A DNA stretch of 64,000 nucleotides from Papaver somniferum (Eukaryota; Streptophyta; Magnoliopsida; Ranunculales; Papaveraceae). The translations under genes and the position numbers were made by a program. The stretch spans positions 156,354,920-156,418,919 of the forward strand of contig NC_039358.1 in the NCBI RefSeq assembly GCF_003573695.1, in the 5' to 3' direction. Each line of letters starts with the position of its first letter. Position 1 is the first letter of the stretch. Below, piece after piece: positions 44,008 through 54,276 of this stretch. Under the pieces are notes generated by a model. That model made no database searches. It was not told the origin of the DNA and worked only from the letters and a program-made list of their open reading frames with translations.

Positions 44008-44360
44008 TTTTTGGCGCTAGAAACAGGGAGGAGTAAAGGATTTATCCCTCCTGTAGCTTGTTGGTTCAAAAAATTTCCATGAAGATTATCTATTGTTCAT
44101 ATTTTTCTAGATCTACAAAGTTTAGGTTAAAAAATGGAAATTTTATGGAAGAAATCACACTTTCAGGGAATAAACATCATCAACAATTCAAAGACATGAA
44201 AAGAGTGAGAGAAAAAAATTAGTTGTTGTGGTGAAATTTAAGGAAAAAATGGAAGTTTCAGTGGAAGATTTTCATGTTCAGGAGATGAAGGCAAATGTGA
44301 AAGAAGTTAAGGAAGGACGAAGAAAAGATAAGAGGCAGACGTTGCAATTTCAATCACAAA

Positions 44361-45065
44361 CAGAAATTCGCACAGATGGTTCAAGGCTGAGCGAACAATA
44401 AATAGGTTACGGGTTCGAATTCGCAGAGACACATATTTTTCATTTTCTTCTCATTTTCATGGGAGAATAAAAGAATAAGGAAAACAGTTATGCGTTAATT
44501 TCGCAGAGAAGTCCTTGCACAATTGGTCCAGAGAGCAGTATGTTCGTTCGTGGTTGCAAGTTCAAATTTGTCTGCGAACATAGTTTTCTTCTTTTTTACA
44601 GATAGCGAAAAAATGAATAATTTCGCAATATTGTTTCATTATTTCGCAAACAAGAGGCAGCACAATTGGTCATCTGCGAAGTTAATGAGTTCATGGTCGT
44701 GTGATCAAGTCCCAACACATGCATATTTTTTCGCACAAATATTTCTTTGATTATTTCGCATAGAAGAGAGTTGATGATAATTTCGCAGAGATATTTCGCA
44801 AAGAAGAAGCTTGCACAGTTGGTCAAGAGGCATGAATACAAGCAGCAGGTCGCGGGATCAATTCTTGCTTCTCGCATGTTTATTTTTGTTACGCGAAATT
44901 TATACAGAATTGTCTCTCACACAGTTGGAATTTGATTACTTCGCAAGAACTTTGATTATTTCGCAAGAGAGGCTTAGCACAGTTGGTATGGTGTGAGAAT
45001 ATACAAGTAGCAGGTCGCGGGTTCAATTCTTGCCTCTCTCATCTATTTTTGCTAAGCGACATTTA
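44361..45065 (+). ncRNA. Array of five tRNA-like modules in C2
   Basis: Same five modules, order and orientation as in C1. G19/G53 pairs: 44379/44413, 44526/44560, 44669/44703, 44822/44856, 44986/45021, again 34, 34, 34, 34 and 35 bases. T-runs follow each module. Module 4 has an improved T stem here (GCGGG/CTTGC). Differences from C1 are scattered, but A-box GG, B-box core and the spacing are unchanged. Because C1 and C2 are separate insertions, the array is an inherited family trait and not a chance tRNA insertion. Confidence 0.7.
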
Positions 45066-45877
45066 TACTTCATGCAACGTATTTTTCGCGCGAGATTGAC
45101 AACAACAGCGAATCACATAAAAGCTAAGTACCACTTTCCTTGAACATTTTACTTTTACAGAAAATAAAAGATTTTTGATTTGATTTACAAAAGGCGATGT
45201 AATCCCAGAATTACAGAAGTTTCATAATTACAAAGATTCCACAATTACAAAAGAAACCGAGAAAAATCTCGCACAGATCAATTTATATATTTCTCTTGAA
45301 AATTTGCTTTGTTTCAAATGAGAATGATATCTAACATGGAGAGTAGTAGGAGGCAACATAAGACCTTCCATAAACATGCTAGTAAGACCTTCCATCAACA
45401 GGCTGCATAAGACCTCATTAGGATCATTTCCATGAAAGATGTTTATCGGATGAGACGAAACAAGTTATACAAAGGAAATCAAAACAAAGAAAAACGATTT
45501 GAACTTGCAATTAAATGAAAATTTTTATAAAAGAAATGTTGAATACTAATCTAAATTCTTATTTGCATTACAGCACAACATGAGGCAGAGAACGCAGGGT
45601 AATAATTTTGCAATACATCTTATTCGCAGTCAAGGATAGATACTTCTTATATTTCGAGGATTGAGTACTTCTTATACTTCTTCAAGGATACTTCATACTT
45701 CAAGGGTTAATACTTCTTATTTACTTCGCAACGCTCCGGAACTTCACAAAAGAATAGAGGCAAGTACGTACTTTTCAAGTCCAATATTCTTTCGCTCGTT
45801 CCTCCAACAACTACAACAAGGTGGATTTTTCCTTAAAGATCGCTCTTCAAGCAATATTCAAGGAAAAATAGGCAAGA
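45066..45877 (+). other. C2 3' internal region
   Basis: No gene. Contains two copies of TAAGACCTTCCAT (about 45360-45400) and the conserved 3' end shared with C1, then the polypurine tract AGGAAAAATAGGCAAGA. Confidence 0.6.
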
Positions 45878-46436
45878 TGTAGGATCCAAATATCACACAA
45901 TAGTAAATCTTGCGAGAATGTAGCAGAGCCTGCGAAATTATAATGAGAGCCTGGGAGAACGTAGCACGGGATCCGAAAATGGGGGAATATGAGTTGTACT
46001 CCACCATATATGAGCTGTCATCCACTATGTAATATTCTATATAAAGAGAAATGCAAGAGAGAGAAAGAATAATAATCAGAAAGGGAGGACTCATTGGTAG
46101 AGAGAGGGAGAGACAAATTTTAAGAGAGGATCCATTCTGTAGAGAGGAAAAGTAGAATTAGTTGTATTATTATTATCTTCTTCTTCCTTCTTCAACCAAG
46201 AGCTCCAAATAGTCATTAATGGAGTCTCAATTGTAATCCATATGTAATTACAAACAATCATAGTGAAGATCCCTAACCCCGTGGATGTAGATCACATTGA
46301 TCGAACCACGTAAATCTTGTGTCTTATTTTCTATTTTCATTATCTTTATCTTTATTTTCATATCAAATAAGTTTAGATCTAGAAATCATAGTCATGATAA
46401 TACAAGGGGTGTTTTGTAGGATTTCCTGCAACTACA
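45878..46436 (+). repeat. C2 3' LTR (559 bp)
   Basis: Same length as the 5' LTR. Differences are spread along the LTR and mostly transitions. Confidence 0.93.
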
Positions 46437-46446
46437 CGGGTCTAAA

Positions 46447-46477
<31 letters not shown>

Positions 46478-46721
46478 ATAAAAATAAATGATCAGCTGTG
46501 TAGCGGGTCCATAAAAAAATATATTATGATAGTTAGGGTTATGACCAGCTGTGTAGCGGGTCTTTTCTTTTTTCTTGCATGTTATGACCAGCTGTGTAGC
46601 GGGTCTCTAAAAAAAAAAATTGTATCCCGGGTTTAAATCTCTCTTATTATATGACCAGCTGTGTAGCGGGTCAATTTTCTGTTTTGCTCGAGGACTAGCA
46701 AAATGTAAGTGTGGGGGAATT

Positions 46722-48123
46722 TGATAAGCACGAAAGTGCAACACAATTTCACCCATAAATACATTAGTTGGGACTCATTTTATCACTAATAAACTTGTTT
46801 GTAGGTGTTTTTGGGAAAATAAACGTTTTTAGAAGAATCGGCTCGAAAAACTGTTAAAGGCACCTCCGGAGGACATTTGCTATTCAGACTCTCATTGTTG
46901 GCTAAGGGGCACCCAGTTGCTAAGGAGCAACCTATTTGTTATTTACACCTATGGTTATTCGCACCCCAGAACAGGATAAGGGGCAGCTTCATCTTCTTCA
47001 TTTCATATTCAAGTTTTGGCGGGAAAAATAATTCTCTACCGGCAGATTTAGGGTTTGTGATTTGGGTGTGCTTTAAGGAGACTAAAGGGCTGAGATTAAT
47101 TGGGTATGTTGCTCTGGGATAGACAGGGTTGGTAATGGTCGTCGTTCAGATCATAATTGGTTATAATGGTGGATTTAATGATTGAACAGTTCCCGGGATT
47201 ACTCGATATTTTTGGCATTGAGTTTGAACTTGATTTGGCCGTAGATTTCATTAGTTTTGGATTGAGAGTGACATGCCATGCCTAAACAGGTAAGGTGACG
47301 TGTTTGAGCAACAAAAATAAATACCAAATATCCTCAAATTTGTTAAACAGGGAATATGTACTTCACAAACTGATGGATTTATGGAAAAGACTTGGAAGAT
47401 ATTCTTTGAGATTTGTTCACTAGATTTGATTAGGATTCACCTGTTTCCACTAAACAGGGGTGGTAATTGAATTGAAATCAAAAGAGGAAGGATATTTTAC
47501 CATTTGGAAGATAATCAGGGAAATTGTTTATGTACGTGAAGATAACTCGGGATATGGTTGAGACTGAGTGTGGCAAGTGAGTGTTTCACGAGTTTGCTGA
47601 AGTTCGACAGAAGGTGGCAGAGTGTAGAAGATAAATAAGGAAGAAAATAACAGCTACAGGGCGTACGAAAAGATAATAATATGGAAATAAATCTTGTATC
47701 CTGCATGGAAATAAAGAGAATATTGTTGATTGATTGCGGGGATCTGATGGTGTTGTTGGATATAAACAGAGTCAGTGGAGATCAGAGAAGGATATCGAGA
47801 GTTGGGGAGAAGAACAGAAGGTTGCAGAGAAGATTTCTCTGCTACTGCAGAGAAGAAGAAAAAGAAGAACATTTGACGCTACTAACTGTCGCAGAGAACT
47901 GTCGTTTATAAACAGTACTCATAACAGTCAGTTTGGCACACTTGTTTTGAATTTGAAACATCTCTTGTAACGGTGACTTCTGTAATGGCAATACAGCGTT
48001 GCAGTTTCATTGTAATATTAGTTTTCTTTAATAAAAACACCATTTGAGATATAATTATATTTTTGAGAGTGTTTTCATTATGAGAAGCTAAACTCCAACG
48101 CTGGGTCGATGGAGGAAGCCGAA
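46722..48123 (+). repeat. Element F 3' LTR, first part
   Basis: Starts TGATAAGCACGAAAGTGC with a GCAC/GTGC hairpin at 46728-46739. Interrupted by C3 after CCGAA; continues at 53903-54276 and ends in ATCACATCA. Contains only short chance frames. Confidence 0.88.
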
Positions 48124-48594
48124 TATAGTTGCAGGAAATCCTACACTACACCCCTCATATGATTTCATTGTTGATCAGCTAATTTTTTAGGTTTATGTTC
48201 TTTATTTTATTGATTAAACTTTGAATGTTCTTACAAGAAAGCTAAAGAAGTCAAGAATGATCTCTGCTCTGGACTTTCTCTCTCCTATTTACTTGTTTTT
48301 TACTCAAAAAGATCTCTATCTTTTCTTTACAATTCGAATGACTATTTATAAGGAAATACATAGTGGATGACAGCTAATCTGTCCTTTATTTTCGGATATG
48401 ATTTGTGACATTCTCGCAACCTTAGAAATGTTAATTTCACAAACTCTCTAATTTTCGCAGGACTATCATATCTTTCTCGTGTTCTTAGCTGACGCCATTT
48501 ATTTTATCATTTCTGGAGTTGTTTTGCGACGCTTAAGTGCTGTGTCATTGATAATTTCGCTGAAACATTATTGTTGCGAGATTCTGATCCTACA
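48124..48594 (-). repeat. C3 3' LTR (471 bp)
   Basis: On the minus strand TGTAGGATCAG to GCAACTATA (one change from the usual CTACA end). Near-identical to 53427-53897. Confidence 0.92.
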
Positions 48595-48794
48595 TCTTGC
48601 CTCTTCTCATATCTTTTCTGCGAAGTAGAGAATGATGTGAGAAATGCCGCAACTATTTATCTTTTCATATTCTGCATTTATCACACGTATTCTTTTTTCT
48701 ATTTATTTCTCGACACGTCTTTTGTAACCGTTACTTTTTAACCGCTTATATCTTCTCGTATAAACTGTTTTATTTTTTCGAGGAAAAATTCCCT

Positions 48795-48803
48795 CTATAT
48801 ATA
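48795..48803 (+). promoter_or_regulatory. TATA box of the C3 antisense gene
   Basis: TATATATAT about 190 bases before the ATG at 48986, followed by a CT-rich leader as in many plant 5' UTRs. Confidence 0.5.
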
Positions 48804-49298
48804 TTCCCTTTCACTCTCTTCTTCTTTCCTTTTATTCTTTCTGCAACTTCATCGTTCTTTTGCAAATTCCCTTATTGCAACTTTTCTTCTTTCTTCTTCA
48901 ACCTTTTTAAGTTCTTCTTCATCTTCATACTAGATCTTCATAGTTCATAATTTTCTTCGAGACAATCTTCCTTCTATTATTTTTCATGGATTCATCAAGG
49001 TTAGTCTTCTTTTTTCTTCTTTATGAGTTTTACTGAAATTAACATATCTGAAATTGATCTTGTTTATTTCCTTATTTGATGTTGTTTATGTTGTTGATAC
49101 GATTCCCATACTCTTGTTATTTCAGCAAAAGCGGCTCCAACACTAGATTTACAGTTCAGAACCCTAACATTCCCAAATCACAGCATAAGGTTGTCGCACA
49201 TAAAAGAAAGTCTGCGAATGAGAAGGTAGTAAGAAACACTATCTTTTTCTAATAACAAAATTGTTGCCTCTGTTTCTTATCTGGATTATAATTTGCAG

Positions 49299-49926
49299 GG
49301 TGATAAAGATCTTAGTAAACCTCTCAAGAAATCTCGCCACCTTAAAGTTGTTCCAACTTCTGTTCCCTTCCACCTACTCATTTCTTCCAAATCTCCTGCG
49401 ACATCTTCGCAAGATAAATCTTTATCCCCAATTCGCGAAAATGCTGCTTCTGATTTCATTACTTCCAAATCTCATGCGACCTCTTCGCAAGATAAACCTT
49501 TACCTCCAACTCGCAAAAATGTTGCCTCTGATTTCATTTCTTCAATTGACCTTTCTATGATTGAAACTCCCCTTGTGGATCCTTCTGCGACTGAAACCTT
49601 TTCTCTTCCCATTGAGAATATTTCTCAACCTTCTGTCTCTACTAGTTCTTTACCCAAGTCTCTTCCTCTGTCGAAAGAAACCGTGGAAGGAATAGATATT
49701 GCTTTCAAAGTTTTATCTGAAATTCTGGATGACGGCAAGAAGTATTCTACTGATCCCATCAAGTCTAATGTTTGCGAGATTCTGAGCAAGCATTTGGGTT
49801 TTGGCAGAGCTGCTTCGTAGACAGCTTTAGAAAAAGAATGTAATGCTCTTCGTCTTGAAAATCAGAAACTTCAGAATGTTTTGCTGGATCGCGACAATCT
49901 TCGCAAGAAGAATGATGAGTTAAGAG
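49299..49926 (+). CDS. C3 antisense gene, exon 3
   Basis: Codes GDKDLSKPLKKSRHLKVV, an internal duplication (SSKSPATSSQDKSLSP and TSKSHATSSQDKPLPP), then DIAFKVLSEILDDGKKYSTD and, after the TAG at 49818-49820, the start of the coiled coil. Ser/Pro-rich and probably disordered in its first half. Confidence 0.65.
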
Positions 49927-50022
49927 GTATGATTTCCTTATTTATGTCTTTAATTTGCCTTTTCGATGTTTTTATCCTTCCCATGTTTAATTATCCTTTA
50001 AATCCCTCTTTCGCATGTTAAG

Positions 50023-50682
50023 CATTAAATCAGAAACGAATAATGGAGAGATATCAATTTAAATCAGCTGTTGAAGAAGCCCGTGTTGATAAAGAAATCT
50101 TGATGGGTCAATATAACCAATTAGATAACCTCTATTCATATTCTCTTGATCAGATAAATAATCTTACCAATGAAAATACCCAATTAGTTCAAAGACAAGA
50201 TCTATTAAGTAATGAAGTATCTCGTCTTTCCTATTCTTTAACTAAAGCTAATTTAGGGATGGAAACTTTATCAGATGAGAATAAAACCTTATCTCAAGAG
50301 AAGCGAACTTATTTAAACAAGATGGCGATATCTTCGCAACAACTTAGTATTCTCCAAAAAGTATGTCCTGACCAAGAGCAATCTCTTCGCTCTTTGAGAA
50401 ATGAACTTAAAGAAGTAACAGAATCATCTGTCGCTGAAAGAGATACACTCATTCAAGGTAGAATAGATTTAAGTGTGAAGGCAAACCAGCTTAAAGAACA
50501 ATATTCCAAATTAGAAGAATCTATTATTCTCTTGCGAAGAAGAATGCCTTCCTTATTTCTAAAGAGAAAAATCTTCAGTCTCGACTTAAAGGTTTAGTTG
50601 GAGATAAATTTGATGACGCAATGGACCATTGGGATAATAGTTGTCTTTTTTTGATTCAACAGCTTATTTCGCAAAAGGAAGG
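50023..50682 (+). CDS. C3 antisense gene, exon 4 (coiled coil)
   Basis: ALNQKRIMERYQFKSAVEEA, then about 180 residues with regular hydrophobic spacing, charged elsewhere, typical of a long coiled coil. The frame changes near 50525, after which SKEKNLQSRLKGLVGDKFDD and HWDNSCLFLIQQLISQKE complete the exon before donor GTAGTC. Confidence 0.65.
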
Positions 50683-50777
50683 TAGTCATAATAGTTTGAC
50701 TGCCTTAATTATCTTTTCTTTGTCATATCTCTCTGAATTCTTTATCTTAATAAAATTTTGTATTCTATCTTTTGCAG

Positions 50778-51287
50778 AGTCTGAGAAGAATCTTCATTCT
50801 TCTATTTATGATCTGGAGGCTAAATATGCTAAAATTCGCAAAAAAAAATGCATTGCTCGTCTCTACCCTTACTGGTTCTCATGACCGAGCAGAAAGAATA
50901 CTTGATTATCTTGCTTATTTTAAGGATATTCAAGATAGGAATCATCAAAGAGCACTTCTTCGCCAAGTTCATCTCCGGGCTGAAGTTCTCGTAAATGACA
51001 TTTTATTGTCCAACTCTCTTCCTTCTACATCAATTGATCCATTAGAAGTAGATGATGATGAAGTTCCCCGTCCTGCTGATAGTGATTATGATTATGAAAG
51101 CGGTGCAGAGGATAATTTCTTGGAAGATGAAGAAGAGGTTCCTTCTAAAGAAGTATCCGCTGGTGTTAATCAGAATGAGAAAGAAATTTCTCCTGAAGAA
51201 GTAATTGCTGGCGATAATCAAGATGTTAGTCATGGCGAAGATCAAAACCGAAATGAAGGAGAAGCTTGCGAGAATATTGGCGAATAA
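50778..51287 (+). CDS. C3 antisense gene, last exon
   Basis: After acceptor TTTGCAG: SEKNLHSSIYDLEAKYAKIR, then (one-base shift at the A-run) ALLVSTLTGSHDRAERILDY, ALLRQVHLRAEVLVNDILLS and a Glu/Asp-rich tail with repeated KEVSAGVNQNE / EEVIAGDNQD. Stop at 51285-51287. Confidence 0.65.
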   Translation, partial: SLRRIFILLFMIWRLNMLKFAKKNALLVSTLTGSHDRAERILDYLAYFKDIQDRNHQRALLRQVHLRAEVLVNDILLSNSLPSTSIDPLEVDDDEVPRPADSDYDYESGAEDNFLEDEEEVPSKEVSAGVNQNEKEISPEEVIAGDNQDVSHGEDQNRNEGEACENIGE

Positions 51288-51589
51288 TTTTTGTCATCTC
51301 CTGTTACTGACATTAATATTGAAGATTCAGCTTCTTATCTAGTTTTATCTTCTTGAATTGTCTTATTTCTATCACTTTTGCGAATTACACTTTTCTACCA
51401 ACTTTGGAATCAACTTTTCTTTTATTTTGTTGATGAGAAAGATAATGCTTCTTTTGTATTGATTCCCATACTTGCCTCTCATTATCTTTATTGCAAAAAA
51501 TAATATGTTGCGAATGCTTATAATTAATTTGTTTTATCATATGGTCTTATTTTTCCTTCCTAATTAAAGGTCTTATTATGCCACCTTTT
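51288..51589. other. 3' flank of the C3 antisense gene
   Basis: T-rich, no gene; probably the 3' UTR and terminator region of the antisense transcript. Confidence 0.4.
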
Positions 51590-52412
51590 GTCATTGCGAC
51601 AAAATCGCAGGACGTCTTTGCACTTTCATGCAAAAACCCATTGATCTTGCCTTAACTTTTTCTTTTGTATTATGGCCTCTTCAGGAATGTTGCGACAATA
51701 TGACAGGCCTAAATATTCTTGTGAAAATAAAGCCCCATGACATTGTCGTCTTGCGACGAAATCGCAGGACGTCTTGGCACTTTCATGCGAAAACCCATTG
51801 ATCTCGTCTTATCTTTTTCTTTTGTATTATTGCCTCTTCAGGATTGTTGCACAAATATGACAAGTATTAATATCCTTGCGAATAAAAAGCCTCATGACAT
51901 TTGCGTCTTAAGACACTTATCAGCTCCCTAATGGAGGGTGCCGCCCTTATCTCCCTCCTAGTTGCCCCTTCAAGGAGGCGTACTTTTACCATACAAGTTT
52001 AGCTCCTCCCATCCAGTCTTAACAACAACCAGTTGTTTTCGCAGCCTCTTATCCCTTTTATCTATAGGGCTTATAGTTACGAGACTGCACCCTAAGTGGG
52101 GTTTTCTTCAGGCCGAGTGCAGTATGAGCCAAGACCTGTCAAGAATGGCAAGAACGCTTCAAACGCCCCCGAAACTCTTGAATCAACCGTGTACCTCGGC
52201 GTCTTGATCAGATTTTGCACTCCTTGGGAGAGTCCTTATTACCTTAGTCTCCCAACCTAAGTCATATGCTTAAGCTGAGAATCCAAGGTGCCTCTCCCGG
52301 ATGGGCTTTATTGACCCCAAATCTCCATGACTCAGGTTCCGGTGGTGGTGTGGCCTTTCCCTGAGCCATGCAACAGGGACCCCCTAATATGACGTACTTT
52401 AGGTCTTACATT
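51590..52412 (-). other. C3 copy of the two-copy repeat and GC-rich block
   Basis: 51590-51905 is the 156-bp duplication and 51908-52412 the GC-rich block, both in reverse orientation to C1 as expected for a minus-strand element. Not conserved as ORFs. Confidence 0.75.
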
Positions 52413-52604
52413 TTCCTCTTGCAAAATTGTATTCGCGAACTAGGGTGTACGCCATAAAGGTTCGCCCCTTTCTTTTATGTCATTATTCTGTGATTATCTC
52501 TGCGACAATTTCGCACATCATGATCTTCTTTTGATATGAGTAATTCTGCAATTATTCTTTCAGAATTCATAACTTCTCAAAGCTTCTTACTGATAATATC
52601 TTTT

Positions 52605-53317
52605 TAAATACAACCTGTTCCATGGTATGTCTAATCTATGACCAACATCTCTTCCTTATGGATCCATTAATCTATAATCTCATGTTCCAACTATCTCCTT
52701 AATGATGTAAGGTCCATCCCATTTTTCGCTAATTTTCCACCATTTTCTCGTTGATATATTGGTGTTTCTCGCATAACTAAATCTCCTGGTTGAAATTCGC
52801 GTACTTTGACACGTTTATTATATTCTCGAGCTAATCTTCGATGATAATTCTCCATATGTTGTAAAGCTTTTTCTCTTCTTTCTTCTAATTCATCAAGTTT
52901 GTTTAGAATTAAGCCCGCATTAAGATTTTTCTCCCAAGCTTCTCTTTTTGTTGTCGGAATAACAACTTCTGTTGGTAACACCGCTTCAACTCTGTATGTT
53001 AAACAAAAAGGTGACATTCCAATAGCTTCTCTTCTAGTTGTATTATAAGCCAATACTGCATTATGTACTTGTTCGCACCATGATCTGTGATGTCCTTCCA
53101 ATTTCTTCTTTAATATATCTGCAATTGTTTTATTTGTTGCTTCTTTAATATATCTGCAATCTTTCAAGGGTGATGTTTTTTCTACCGCCATAACTTTCTT
53201 TCCTTCAAAATTTCGTTTATGTATTCTTCCTTTGATGTTTTCATGGAATTCATTAATCAAGCTTTTTTTTATCATATTACACTCCAATCTTTTGCCATTT
53301 CCATTAATTCTATTCAT
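52605..53317 (-). pseudogene. C3 integrase, C-terminal half
   Basis: 208 codons (52691-53317). KEATNKTIADILKKKLEGHH includes the catalytic Glu of the DDE triad; then AVLAYNTTRREAIGMSPFCL, TYRVEAVLPTEVVIPTTKRE, and YNKRVKVREFQPGDLVMRET of the C-terminal domain. A one-base shift near 52715 moves the end (KWDGPYIIKEIVGT) to another frame, with further stops to about 52605. Both catalytic Asp residues are missing. The sequence type is Tat-like. Confidence 0.9.
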
Positions 53318-53426
53318 ATTTCTTCCAACTGATTCACTGATTTATTTAATCACTTTCTTGATTTGAATATTCTCAATCAACAATCTTCAACTTTCGATCT
53401 TCAATTCCCTGTTTCTAGCATCATTA

Positions 53427-53897
53427 TGTAGTAACAGGAAATCCTACACTACACCCCTCATATGATTTCATTGTTGATCAGCTCATTTTTAAGGTTTATG
53501 TTCTTAATTTTATTGATTAAACTTTGAATGTTCTTACAAGAAAGATAAAGAAGTCAAGAATGATCTCTGCTCTGAACTTTCTCTCTCCTATTTACTTGTT
53601 TTTTACTCAAAAAGATCTCTTTCTTTTCTTTACAATTCGAATGACTATTTATAAGGAAATACATAGTGGATGACAACTAATCTGTCCTTTATTTTCGGAT
53701 ATGATTTGCGACATTCTCGCAACCTTACAAATGTTAACTTCGCAAACTCTCTAATTTTCGCAGGACTATCATATCTTTCTCGTGTTCTTAGCTGACGTCA
53801 TTTATTTTATCATTTCTGGAGTTGTTTTGTGACGCTTAAGTGTTGTGTCATTGATAATTTCGCTGAAACATTATTGTTGCGAGATTCTGATCCTACA
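53427..53897 (-). repeat. C3 5' LTR (471 bp)
   Basis: Minus strand: TGTAGGATCAG to CTGTTACTACA. Few differences from the 3' LTR. Contains the same short ATTTCGC-rich U3 as C1. Confidence 0.92.
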
Positions 53898-53902
53898 CCG
53901 AA

Positions 53903-54276
53903 CTTCACACATGGGTGAATTTGTATTATTTTCTATATGCCTTTTGCACTTATTTTGAATTGATTTATGATTCAAATTAATTAGTTATTATTTTATTAGA
54001 TGGGTCATGCTTGCTTAAATGTTTGATTTCCCATGCTTATGATTTACGACTAATGTTTTGAGGATCTACTTTGGCAAAACAAGAGTCGATGTTTTATTTA
54101 TTTATTGAGCGATAATTGTTGTGAATAAATAATTGAGCCATATGATATGAATGCGGTGGAATCCTAGTCCCAGTAACTCTCTCTTTTATTATTGTCATTA
54201 AACCTTTAAATTTACTCTTCACAAGTCTTAGAGTTCGAATCTTAATTACTACGACAACAAATTAAAAATCACATCA
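53903..54276 (+). repeat. Element F 3' LTR, last part
   Basis: Resumes with CTTCACACATGGGTG, matching 41950 onward in the 5' LTR, and ends ATCACATCA. Confidence 0.85.

Larger units (their letters stand above)
43449..46436 (+). mobile_element. Element C2: short relative of C1 with tRNA-like array
   Basis: 2988 bp, target duplications CGGGT at 43444-43448 and 46437-46441. LTRs 43449-44007 and 45878-46436, both 559 bp, with scattered differences by eye. No coding capacity. It keeps the leader, the five-module tRNA-like array and the 3' end of C1, but lacks the GC-rich block and the 156-bp repeats. Confidence 0.93.
43394..46672 (+). repeat. Six-copy hairpin repeat of element F, interrupted by C2
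   Basis: Copies at 43394-43413, 43430-43448 (finished at 46442), 46490-46509, 46543-46562, 46586-46605 and 46653-46672. Each is GAYC-R-GCT-GTGT-AGC-G-GRTC. Outer stem: GATC/GATC in copy 1 but GACC/GGTC in others, a compensatory change; inner stem GCT/AGC; loop GTGT. It lies just before the polypurine tract. Confidence 0.8.
48986..51287 (+). pseudogene. Antisense cargo gene of C3: coiled-coil protein with introns
   Basis: Reads opposite to the element. Exons: 48986-48999, 49126-49225, 49299-49926, 50023 to about 50682, and 50778-51287. All joins keep phase and use GT-AG sites (donors GTTAGT, GTAGTA, GTATGA; acceptors TTTCAG, TTGCAG, TTAAG). The protein starts MDSSSKSGSN, then has a basic PKSQHK/KPLKKS region with repeated SSKS-ATSSQDK segments, a long coiled coil (LRLENQKLQNVLLDRDN; LTNENTQLVQRQDLLSNE) and an acidic C-terminus ending EACENIGE. 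Damage: in-frame TAG at 49818, a one-base shift near 50525, and an extra A in an A-run near 50845. I recognise no domain; the plan resembles a nuclear scaffold-like protein, but that is a guess. Confidence 0.7.
48124..53897 (-). mobile_element. Element C3: minus-strand C relative with integrase and antisense gene
   Basis: 5774 bp, target duplications CCGAA at 48119-48123 and 53898-53902. LTRs 48124-48594 (3') and 53427-53897 (5'), both 471 bp. On the minus strand: 5' LTR, degenerate primer site (GCTAGAAACAGGGA kept), integrase C-terminal half, GC-rich block, two-copy repeat, an intron-containing gene in antisense, polypurine tract (AAGAGGCAAGA) and 3' LTR. gag, protease, RT and the tRNA-like array are absent. 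Confidence 0.92.
41665..54276 (+). mobile_element. Element F: non-autonomous Athila-type element carrying C2 and C3
   Basis: LTRs: 41665-42320 (5') and 46722-48123 continued at 53903-54276 (3'). The tRNA-Asp type primer site follows the 5' LTR and a GTGGGGGAA tract precedes the 3' LTR. Without C2, the internal region is only about 1.4 kb with one ORF (42469-43044) and no pol domains. The expected target duplication is not found (ATATT before, GTTCT after), so an end may have been rearranged. Confidence 0.85.
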
